A stretch of 64,000 nt of DNA from Cryptomeria japonica (taxonomy: Eukaryota; Streptophyta; Pinopsida; Cupressales; Cupressaceae), in contig NC_081414.1 of assembly GCF_030272615.1 (NCBI RefSeq), positions 913,085,648 through 913,149,647 on the forward strand, written 5' to 3'. The notes under the pieces are model-generated. The model was not told the origin of the DNA and ran no database searches. It saw only the letters and a program-made list of their open reading frames with translations. Both the position numbers and the translations under genes were made by a program. Every line of letters begins with the position of its first letter. Within the stretch, counting starts at the first letter, position 1. Positions 55,468 through 64,000 of the stretch are shown in pieces.

Positions 55468-58400
55468 ATGAAGTCCACACTGCATTTGTTCGGGAATGTT
55501 TTTAGCCTTGCATGTACTGAACCCATAGTTAGCGATACCGACCTTAAAGGGGAAAATATTGAGGTGTTAAAAGAGAGGGTGTTCAAGGTAATTGACAAAT
55601 CTTTTGGTGTGGAGATTTTGAGTAGCGGTCTCATAGAAGCGACAGCTTTTCCCCCAGCCATTCCCTACCCAGAATTGATTCGGGAATGTATCGCTAGATA
55701 TGACCCAATCTCTGAGACCATTAGGAGAGACAATGGTGAAACCCTTCTTGCCATAAATCATGAAGTAATTTCCTTCATCTTCAAGATACCTGATTACCAG
55801 TTCTCCAACTTTTCCCCTGCTTAGTCAATCACTGAGTTCAACGCGGACAGAACTGGACACCGTAACAACGTAGCAAAATTCTGGTTGAAGGTTCCCCAAA
55901 GAGGTGGTTCCAAATTACCCAAGAATCCTAATAAGAATCACATGTTGCCTCACATTCATGATGTTATGCTTTTTTTGCACTAGGCCAGAGGATCTGCTGA
56001 AGCTTACAGCTTCAACGACTGGATTTATTGCTACGTGCAGCTGGTTTTAGAAGGGAAGCAGTATCTTGATTGGGCTGAATTGATTGTTGATTCAATGAGG
56101 GAACAACTGAGTATGGCTAAACAGTTCAAACAAAACTTCTTTATGTGTTTGTATCTCTTGTATTGTTTGGCGTGTGTTAAGGAGTTAGTTGGAATACCAA
56201 AACAACTAGCTAAGGAGGATGTTCCCGTATATGAGTTCCATCCCATGCTGCAAAAGGATAAGGCCTTGCAGGATTTCAGAAGGGTGCACAATGCTTTTCT
56301 GGGCGACTTGTGCCATGAATTGAAGAATATGAAAGCCAAAAGAATCTCCGAGGATGCGCAAACACTGATAAAGAGGTTTGGCAGTTTCTATATCCAGTTT
56401 CCACGCTTCTGTTACATAAGGATAGGCGGCTTTGAAGAGGAGCCCTTCAAGATCCCTCATTTTTGTTCAGATTGCTTTGTTCTGGCAGAGATATGTAGGC
56501 AGCTGACCTCTGTAATAAAAAAGGCACAACCCAGGGATAAATGGGAGAGTCATTTTCCCATCCAATTGGGCGTGTTGTCATGCAGTTTGATGTCCGACAC
56601 TTTGAGTATTGGAGCAGATCTCAGGAATTTCAATTTTTCCCTGTATCCTGAAAGGAAAGGTTTTGATAATAAGGGTTTTTCCCGAAGTCTTGGTCTAATG
56701 CCATACCTCCCAATGCCACAATTAGAAGACTTCTAGGAAGATTGTAGTGATGATCTTGAGGTTTTTAAAAAGGGAAATATGAGGATGGCGTTAGAACAAG
56801 TCATTTCATTACTGGTAAAGTTGGACATTAAGGGGCTCAAAGAGGACTATCTAGAGCTATTCGAACCAGGATACTTAGCCCGTGCAGAAACTGAAATGCC
56901 TCCAATCAACTAGGATGAGGAAGAGAAAGATGATATACAGTTAAGGACCAAAGGAGTTTTGGAGAGGACCGTGGCATGGGTTGCTAGGAAGAAAGCAGTG
57001 AATTTAGGCTTTAAGTCTAATTCAACAAGAAGTAATGAGGTCTCTCTATGTTCACCAAAGCATCTTTCTAACAATGCTTCTATGCTTGTTCATGCAGGTA
57101 AAGATAAAAAGCTGCCCCAACTTAGACATAGGTCTAATTCAGCTTTGGATTTCTGTACTCCTCGACATAACTGGTCCCGAAGTGCTGCTCAAAGAAAGAT
57201 GGATCAAGCAAAGGATACATGGCTGAAAGATATGATTCTTGATGCCCAAATATTTGAAGTTGAAGACCTGGATAGCAATGTTGCTAATGCCCTAGATTCT
57301 CATACGGTGACTGTGGTTATGACACCACCTTCCAAAGCGATCAAAGGAACAACCAGTTCTAGTGCAACTCCTAAGTGGTTGACCACCTCGGTGAACAGAA
57401 AGCAAAATTTTCTTCCCATGACTATTCCAATTCAGGAAATGGTCGTTAAGTACACAGAGAAGGGCCCCAAGCCGAAAAGGTTCAAAACCGCCACTCGCCT
57501 GGACAATGATGAAGGAACTGGAAAATGGGTCGTTGAAATCGCCTCATACAAACCCAAGGACGAAAACAAGGAAGCTAGCCCCGATGATTTTGAGATCACG
57601 AAGGTGGAGCTAGGAAATATGAGTAGGGACTCAGACAATCATTTCTTCCAGGTATCGGCAAAGAAAATGCTCACCAGATCGAAGAAGGATGGGCGGGAAA
57701 AGAGAGAGCTAAAGCATCACATAAATATTCTTGCCCAGTTCATCGACAACATTGGTTGCTTTGGGGCACTCCCTATATCTCATGCTATAGAGAACTTCGA
57801 CCCAACTTCACCAGAAAATAAAAAGTTAATGAGCCAAGTTTAATGGGCCAAGAGTATTGTAGAAGCCTTGGAGAAACGGATTGAGGGAATAGTCAAGGAC
57901 GGGGAGAAGTATATCACCGACTCCTGGAAGTTATGTGACGAGATACAGAGTCTTATCGCCAAAGTTCAAAATTAGCTTATGCCATGGGAGAAAGAGGAAC
58001 ACAAATGGCAGAATATCTTGCCTTTGTTCGCCAAAATAGAAGAATATGGGGTTACCAGGTTTCTGACGGAACACTCAATCAAACTGGTAGCGGATGAATG
58101 TCAGCTCTTTGTGCTGAAGAAAACCATAATGTGGCGGGTGCTTACCTTCAAGTATGTGATCTCCAACGCTAAGACCTCTGTTTATGAGCTCAAGGATCTC
58201 CAGTGTAGTATAGTTAATGATAAAAAGGTGGTTAACCTTGACCATGATTGACAATTGGGAATTTGCGGGTTGAACACACAGGATGCAATCAAGGCTTTCC
58301 AGATAAACAAGGAGAAAATCAAAGCCAAGGGTAATTTCACTCTGGAAGATATAACAAGGGTGGCTAGGATTGAGTCCATGACCTTCATTGGAAATGAATA

Positions 58401-58569
58401 GTTACCGAAACATGCCAAAAAGATGGTGAATCACCGGTGGAATAAGGACGCGGCGAAGGCAAAGCTCAATGCGATGAAGGTTCCAAACCAATCTATTATC
58501 CAGAAGCTCACAACCACCCACGACGCCCGCGAAAGCGGAGAGGATGATGATGATGGGAAAGCGACATAA
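55468..58569 (+). pseudogene. Unknown 1033-codon frame with eight nonsense codons
   Basis: A single frame runs from MKSTLHLFGNVFSLACTEP to GEDDDDGKAT and TAA, with no frameshift. Stops are at about 55822, 55981, 56734, 56911, 57841, 57973, 58249 and 58399; each is one C-to-T or G-to-A step from Gln, Arg or Trp. The N-terminal 420 residues look globular (VISFIFKIPDYQFSNF, SFNDWIYCYVQLVLEGKQYL, FMCLYLLYCLACVKELV). The middle is basic (WVARKKAVNLGF). The last third is helical. I do not recognise a family; it resembles in layout the ORF at 46152 and may belong to the same kind of TE-borne protein. Confidence 0.6.
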
Positions 58570-58669
58570 TGCATTGATCCAGGCCCGATTTCCTTTATTT
58601 ATGCAATTTCTCATGTTTATGCAAAGACTTCGGGACATCTGTCCCAAAATACATCTTGTTGGTTTTATA

Positions 58670-58700
58670 ACTGTTTTGGGGGAGATCGAGTTTTCAGGGA
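58670..58700 (+). other. Possible polypurine tract
   Basis: TTTTGGGGGAGATCGAG follows the unknown frame by about 100 bases, as AAAGGGGGAGAT follows the unknown ORF in the pol-less element. No LTR start is evident after it. Confidence 0.3.
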
Positions 58701-58859
58701 GACCTCCCTTGTTCTAAAAACTATAAATTAAAGAAAGATAGATAGAATACGGGTTATATTTGGTGAGGAATTTTAGTTATTTTTTTTTTTGTTTTCCCTC
58801 TGTCTTGTTCGAACCCAGAATCTCTGGTTTTGTAGACCAACATGCTTTGAAGACCTGAG

Positions 58860-59336
58860 AACCCTAGGGGTAACAACACTGGATTCTCGTCCTTATACCA
58901 GATCACGGAGGAGGGAGGGAATAATTGCAAGGGTTGTCATTTGCCACAAACTTTTCCCAAAAGAAATGCTGAAAGTAGGCCTTCCTCTCCTATCAGAATT
59001 ACTCCTATACCCTCTTCTTCAAACCCTTGGCAAGCACTAATGCTTACTGGAGTTCAAGCTCCTCCTCTAGTAACCATTTATTCTATGTTCATTATGGCCC
59101 AACCATGGGGTACCGTTGTTGGACCTCTTACTTTTGGAGCTCATAATTTGCTTCCAAAAGGGGCGAGGGATGTCCTACCTAAATATAATGGAGACGGAAA
59201 AGTCTCAGTTGAAGAGCACTTGAATTCTTTTAATGTAGCCACTGGGATTTTGGCAGTCCAATATGAAGATGTGGCTGTTAAGCTTTATAGAAGGAGGAAT
59301 CAAACTTTTAAATCTGGAATGGAAAAGGATTTATAG
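58860..59336 (+). pseudogene. Gypsy-type Gag N-terminal fragment
   Basis: The frame reads FPKRNAESRPSSPIRITPIP, then GARDVLPKYNGDGKVSVEEH and LNSFNVATGILAVQYEDVAV, then KLY. The block P.YNGDGK.S.EEHL..F and the EDVAVKLY end match the start of Ty3/gypsy Gag. It breaks off at about 59285 and a stop comes at 59334. No protease follows. Confidence 0.65.
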
Positions 59337-59992
59337 ATGTATTATCGTGCCTTTGTCGCATAATAATATATATATATATACAAAGATCATACTGTTTTTG
59401 GTAGAAGGAAAATCTGTGGGTTTTGAATCTGTGTAGACACATATCTTTGCATATGCTTATCTAATCAAATAACAGTAATGACCTTTCTATTGCAGAAAAT
59501 TATTATTTTTTCTGGTACTCCTTCCTTTGAGTGTTTGTTTTTTTGGAAAAGATTTGTGTTTGAGAACAGATTCGGTTTCTCTTATCTGTTTGTTTCTTAT
59601 TGGAAATGTGGAAATGGTGTTCTGAACTTTGATTCAGTTACTTCCATCTCTTGTATTGAAAATATTGGAAACATAGTTTTTTCTTAGAAATACGTGTGAA
59701 ATATTGGCCTCTCATCCAAGAATGAAGTAGGTAGCCTTACATGCTTTCAGGTTAAAAGCTACTACTCAAATAAAATTAATTAGATTATTCCTTGAATAAT
59801 TGAAATAGGGAGTTGTACCTATGGAAAATTCAAAGGGAAGTGGTTTATATGACACTTACCCAACTGTTTAGTTGAACACTTGTCTTTAAAAGAAGGCGAC
59901 AGAGTTTAAAATTGATCATTTTAAGAAAGGACAAATTTGTTCACTAACAACAACAAAGGATGCCACAAGGAGATTGTTTATATGCTTGTTGA
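59337..59992. other. Noncoding stretch
   Basis: It contains a short (TA)7 run at 59367-59380 and AT-rich sequence without a recognisable frame. Confidence 0.5.
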
Positions 59993-60145
59993 CGACATGA
60001 TGTGCCGGAGTGGGGACCCACTTTGGATAGCGTAGCAACGGTTGAGGAGTATATGACACAAGCAGGACAGATCTGGGATTATTGGTATATCATAGTGTAT
60101 AGGTTCTTCCCAGTCTATGACATCAGGATATATGAGCGGTTAGGA
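59993..60145 (+). pseudogene. C-terminal end of the PMD
   Basis: The frame RHDVPEWGPTLDSVATVEEY, then WDYWYIIVYRFFPVYDIRIY, fits the last part of a PMD. It is the expected continuation of the exon that breaks at 54510. It ends where the minus-strand polyprotein of element B begins. Confidence 0.45.
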
Positions 60146-61430
60146 GTCATTTGGTGGGTTGAGATCGGTTGCAGTCAGTGTCATGATTGAGTCATCATTA
60201 TAGTTGTTTGGGATACTAGTTAGGTCTATGATATTGTCAAGGTCTTCAATGGTATTATCTTCAATGTAGCCTAGCTTGTTTGTATTGCCGCTGCTCATTC
60301 TCACTAGCCTCGTAGATATGTCATGGTCCAAATTCAAGTGGTCGAGATTGTGCGCCTTGTCCCTCCTGAGAAAGGGATGTGTATGAGTGGATGGTATCTA
60401 CCTCAATATCTTCAGTAATATCTGAACAACTACCCCACTCATATTCATTAGAATCGGTTTCTGAATTACTATCCTAGATTATCTCGTTGCTTCTAACAGG
60501 TATGTTGTATGGTGAGAAAAGATCTCTGACAATTGATACCAGTTTTGTAGCCTTTTCTGATTTTGAATCGGAGCCTGCTTATACCCTTTGCATTTGTTCA
60601 TACACTGTTTTCCTTCGGTGAGTAGTAATTCTCTGGGTGGTGGCTCTACTCTGGTTTGAATAGGTTCTTGTACATGATGCACTTTCTTATAAGAAGCTTT
60701 CCCCCTTTGAATGGCCAGTTCTTCTTGTCATTTCTTTTCTTCCTGATGTTCTTTCTCTTTCCTTGTTGTTTCTGCAACTTGGTGTAGTGATTCTTGCCAT
60801 GAGTTTTCATTATATTTTTTCTCTGCTCTCCATTGAGGTTTCTGATAGTTATTTTGATTTTGCCTAGGCGATACATGTTGTCCATACCCCAGTCTTGTTT
60901 TGTCTTTTGCAAATTGTGAAGGGAGTTGCAAGGGTTCTATAATGCCTTCTTGGCGTTTTCCAATAGGTCCTTTACCATTGTATCCCATCTATGGCAGCAA
61001 CTTTGACTTCTTCTTCATCCTTGTATAGCCAACTAAGGATGTCTTTTTATTCTGATTCATTGGCTAGTGTGCCTAATTGGATAAATTTACCGTCAAACTT
61101 AGTGATGGGTTGTGTTGCCTGATGTGTTGATGCATAAGGTTGTCCATAAGATTTTGGTGATGTTGGAAATTTTGATAGACATAAGGGTTCAAAAGAGTAC
61201 TCCCCCATGCCTTGATCCTTTAATTTCATCTTTTGTTTGAAGTCTATGGATAGAGGCTTGAGTTCTTTTTGATGATGATTGGATGCTGAGGAATCTTGGG
61301 CCTCCCTGTTGTGTGGAACTAGGTTGTCTTGAGCTGCCCCCATAGTATTGCAATGTTGAAAAAGGGTTATTATTTGCAGATATGGAAATTTCATGTCAAT
61401 TGCATGGGAACTTGATACATGGATGGTATG
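60140..61430 (-). pseudogene. Element B polyprotein: G-patch-like and pre-RT region
   Basis: On the minus strand the segment after the protease includes KELKPLSIDFKQKMKLKDQG (about 61270-61190), then a G-patch-like MGYNGKGPIGKRQEGIIEPL with DKTRLGYG (60988-60890). A Gln/Lys-rich region follows, and a tail near 60330-60140 (DHDISTRLVRMSSGNTNKLG) that resembles the stretch just ahead of RT in gypsy elements. It stops at 60140. No RT follows on this strand. Confidence 0.65.
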
Positions 61431-62306
61431 TCAAAGGCATTGCTTACATTTCATGGATCCATGGACGATCCAATAGAATATGTATTTCAAGTCTATGTAC
61501 AAGACTTGGTACATGGTGTCCTTTTGTATTGGTCCTACCTGAATAGGTAGTATTACTGTTCCTTTGGATGACCATTCTTCATCATCATAGGCCTTGATGG
61601 TGATCTTCTTGTTCGGATCAATAGACTGCTCAGAGAAGCCCAATGCATGGATAAGCTTTAAAGTACAGATATTGAGACCAACTCCTCCATCTATTAACAC
61701 TCTTTTTACTCGATGTTTATAGACTAAGACTTCGATATGGAGTAGGGTGTTATGCGGATGATTCAAGGAGACATCATTGTCTTCAGAAAAAGTAAGGTTA
61801 TGTGGTCCTGTCATATGAGCCACCATGGCTTGGAATCGATTCATGTCCAGATCATTCGGAACATTTTTTTTTACGAGTGCTTGCTCCAAGATATCCTTGT
61901 GTTTTGGCGAGAGTTTGAGCAACTCAAGTATGGATATCTGAGTAGGATTTCTTTGCAGTTGATCAACCAAGTTGTATTGAGGTTTGGGGAGAGTTGTGGA
62001 TGTTGATGTGTTCCCTTTAAAGGCATATTTTTGTGCTTTGGTTGTCACATTGATTGACGCCCGTTCTTGTTTGTCCTTGATTTTTATGACATTTACTTGG
62101 TTTTCGCATGCCGATATGTGATTGATGGTGTTCTCATATAGGTGATTTATACGAGCTCCTCTGGTATCGTTTGATGTTGAAGCTCCTTCCTTGTTGTAAT
62201 TTGGAAGATGATTTTTAAAGTCTTCATGGTCACCATTCATTTTGTGACCATAACCTGTTAAATCTCCCCTATTGATCATGTCCTGAATGATGTTCTTCAG
62301 CCTCAT
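61431..62306 (-). pseudogene. Element B protease region
   Basis: The frame begins MRLKNIIQDMINRGDLTGYG, the tail of a zinc-binding H..C motif (HRNKEHHINDC, read just upstream). It continues through NLVDQLQRNPTQISILELLK, the same pre-protease block as in NA1 and G1. The retropepsin motif is VLIDGGVGLNICTL: Asp kept, but the usual Ser is Val. The domain runs to YQVLYIDL, after which a one-base shift moves the expected RPWIHEM motif into another frame near 61450. Confidence 0.8.
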
Positions 62307-63231
62307 ACAATCATTTATGTGATGTTCTTTGTTTCGATGGAAATCATAAAAATGCGAGTCATTCCGCCAAGGTGGTTTGACCTGGGGTTCAAAGTTTTTA
62401 TGGCTGGCAATGTGATGATCTTATTCGCCAAGAGTTCCTGAAACGTTGATTCTAAGGTTTGTCCTAATGGTGTGTAGATACGTCAATACAGGAAAGTGTT
62501 GGTGTTGCCTCTCTGGTTTGTATTATTCCCTTGGTTAATGTCGTTGCCTTGTTTAGTGTTGTTGCCTTGGTTATTTTTGTTGGTGTTTGATGTTGAAGTT
62601 CCTTGATTGGTATTTTGCAGATAAGTGTTAGTGCCTTGATTAACACTTTTTTGATCTTTGTTGGATGGTGGGTTACTTGATAAAGCTAACACCAGTTGTT
62701 TAGACTTCACATTGTTGGCATCAAATACCCCATCATTAACAATGTTTTTGTTCCTTGTCCAAAATCAGGATTTGTCTAAAGTGTTGTTATTGTTTTGGTT
62801 GTTAAAGGGGTTAGTGCTTGATGAATTAACACCCTGCTTAAAGAACTTCAACGTTCCTTTCTTGATGCAAGCTTCCTCCACTTGGATTTTGTTTTCTATT
62901 AATTCTACAAAAGATGGTATGCATTGGAGTTTGAGTTGATAACTCATCTCACTATTTAGATTATCGATAAAGATTGCCATCTTTTCCTTTTCAGGTACGT
63001 CTCGAGGATATCTTGAAACCATGCGTCTCCACCGTTGAAGAAACACCATGAATGTTTCATTGCTCTTTTTTTTGTGTTACACACATCCAACATGGTGATC
63101 GCGTGTTGAATGTTATATGAGTATTGTGCTATGAATTTGTTTACCAACTCATCAAATGATCTGATGGGAGGTGTGAGTTTAGACAACCACTCCATTGTTT
63201 GCCCTCCCAAACTTCTTGGGAATAATCTCAT
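62307..63231 (-). pseudogene. Element B Gag
   Basis: Minus-strand reading gives LFPRSLGGQTMEWLSKLTPP, SFDELVNKFIAQY, then after a shift near 63050 FLQRWRRMVSRYPRDVPEKE and IDNLNSEMSYQLKLQC. This is the Retrotrans_gag capsid domain. A linker rich in Asn, Gln and Gly follows (NNQGNNTKQGNDINQGNNTN, 62590-62500), then HFYDFHRNKEHHINDC near 62340-62300, a modified zinc knuckle. Stops and shifts are present. Confidence 0.8.
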
Positions 63232-63937
63232 TAAGTGTCATCGTGAGAAAACTCTAGGCTCATGGTACAAAATTCCCGAACGTGATCATGGGGATCACTT
63301 TTACCATTGTATTTGTCATACTTTGGTATATCTAAATTTGGGGGAAAAGGTACCATGTTCAATCTCCTATCAAAAGGATAAGACTGATCTCGTCCAAGGA
63401 GTATCTTACTGTAGTTCCTTGTTGCATGTCCTGCATTTGTCTTTACAGCGTTTGGATTTGTTGTGTAAGAGCAACCATGGGGGCATTTGTCCTCCGAGGG
63501 AGAGCTTCACATTGTTCATTAAGATTGTCCCGATTGCGGGTATGGTCTTGCTCGTGGGTGTTGTCTTGTTCGCGTATGTTTTCTGGATCATGTGTCTCTT
63601 CTTCTCTTCGTTGTTCTTGATAGGCATAATTTCTTTACCTTGGTCTTGAAATTCTCTCATCAATATTCCTTTAGTTTTTTGTATCAAAGTCTTCAAGAAT
63701 GTTGACTCCTTTGCTAGTTAGCATGAGTAGATATTTTTCTTTGTTTGCTTCGATAAGTCTTTCCATGAGTTTTTGGAATGCTATGTTTTCTTGACATTTT
63801 TGGAGAAGTTCCTTTGTGATCTCTGTTTCGCCCATATTGGCATACTCATCAAAAGGATTGGATAATCTATGACCCATACTCGATTCTGGTTGTGATTCCC
63901 TTTGTTTGTTTCTCTGGAATCTAGTGACAATGGGCAT
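63232..63937 (-). pseudogene. Element B Gag N-terminal region
   Basis: The frame 63937-63671 starts MPIVTRFQRNKQRESQPESS and includes FQKLMERLIEANKEKYLLML, a short helical stretch. It is followed by a charged, Gln-rich, frame-shifted segment to about 63230. The ATG at 63937 is a plausible polyprotein start. The 5' leader and LTR of element B would lie right of the window. Confidence 0.55.
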
Positions 63938-64000
63938 TTAATATATTCTGTCGTGATGAATTCTTCTTCTTCTATTGGAGTTTTGGGTGGTGTTGGCAGT
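63938..64000. other. Window edge, likely leader of element B
   Basis: Only 63 bases remain. If the model is right this is leader sequence between primer site and gag. Confidence 0.3.

Larger units (their letters stand above)
54511..59992. mobile_element. Unclassified insertion splitting the PMD gene
   Basis: The PMD reading breaks near 54510-54530 and its C-terminal part resumes at 59993. Between them lie a GTTCAA-rich region, a promoter-like block with a spliced leader, a 1033-codon decayed frame, and a gypsy Gag fragment. ATGAC on the left and ACGAC on the right are a weak TSD candidate. I found no LTR pair, so the element type is open. Confidence 0.4.
51941..60145 (+). other. Antisense PMD gene region of element B, interrupted
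   Basis: Relative to element B (minus) this gene is antisense. It begins about 330 bases inside the 3' end. The layout is promoter (52259), leader or first exon (52276-52483), an intron full of minisatellites (to 53571), a PMD exon (53572-54510), a 5.5-kb insertion, and the end of the PMD (59993-60145). At about 60140 it meets the truncated Gag-protease polyprotein of B head to head, so RT, RNase H and integrase of B are absent. Confidence 0.6.

Noticed and set aside
57432-57638. Minus-strand open frames within 55468-58569 and within LINE2
   Set aside because: They are short antisense shadows of the plus-strand frames, without motifs.
1-64000. CRISPR array, tRNA or rRNA genes, bacterial operon
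   Set aside because: No regularly spaced identical repeats, no cloverleaf or rRNA-like sequence, and no operon structure were seen. The tandem repeats are degenerate and lack unique spacers.

Overview
This looks like nuclear DNA of a land plant with a large, repeat-dominated genome. The content is L1-type LINEs with a C-terminal RNase H, a Ty1/copia element, and Ty3/gypsy elements that carry a second RNase H, a G-patch-like motif and plant mobile domain (PMD) coding. That mix suggests a conifer-like or other giant genome, but I cannot name the species. I see no rRNA, tRNA, CRISPR or prokaryote-type operon, and no convincing intact host gene. Nearly everything is nested transposable elements (TEs).

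Left part. 1-2199 is AT-rich DNA with a perfect 134-bp tandem duplication and TATA-like sites. 2200-5262 is a decayed minus-strand LINE (LINE0), split by a 1.5-kb insertion (2461-3985) that has a tandem repeat, a TATA box and a stop-ridden frame. From 6728 a plus-strand LINE (LINE1) begins. It is interrupted by a solo LTR (9818-19593, TSD ATTAT). That solo LTR is itself interrupted by a young non-autonomous LTR element, NA1 (9834-18124, TSD AAATC, minus strand, intact 1037-codon ORF). LINE1 resumes in frame at 19599, ends its RNase H near 20492, and was then hit by a copia element (20493-25373).

Middle. G1 (from 26603, plus strand) is a Ty3/gypsy element of apparent Tat affinity with protease, RT, RNase H, a second RNase H and integrase, all decayed, and no recognisable Gag. 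Its LTR ends and primer-binding region match NA1, so the two look like relatives. After its integrase comes an antisense, spliced-looking coding remnant. At 34941 this is broken by the 3' LTR of a second, minus-strand gypsy element (B).

Right part. Element B reads right to left: Gag (63937-62300), protease (62306-61431), G-patch-like region (about 60950), truncation before RT at about 60140, then an antisense PMD gene (52259-60145), a polypurine tract (51925-51940) and the 3' LTR (51924-34941). Its 5' LTR should lie beyond the window. The 3' LTR is interrupted by LINE2 (36247-51880, plus). LINE2 has ORF1, an EN-RT-zf-RNase H ORF2, and an extra downstream ORF (ORF3). ORF3 was split by a complete non-autonomous LTR element (43264-50924, TSD TACTC) that carries a Gag with four zinc knuckles and a large ORF of unknown function instead of pol. 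The PMD gene is itself split by about 5.5 kb (54510-59990) holding another unknown 1033-codon frame with eight nonsense codons and no frameshift.

Most disabling stops are TAG or TGA at positions that should be CAG, CGA or TGG, as expected from deamination of methylated cytosine. The most interesting items are the LINE2 ORF3 whose frame is restored across the insertion, the antisense PMD genes in the gypsy elements, the intact NA1 ORF, and the two unknown ORFs carried in LTR-element-like contexts.
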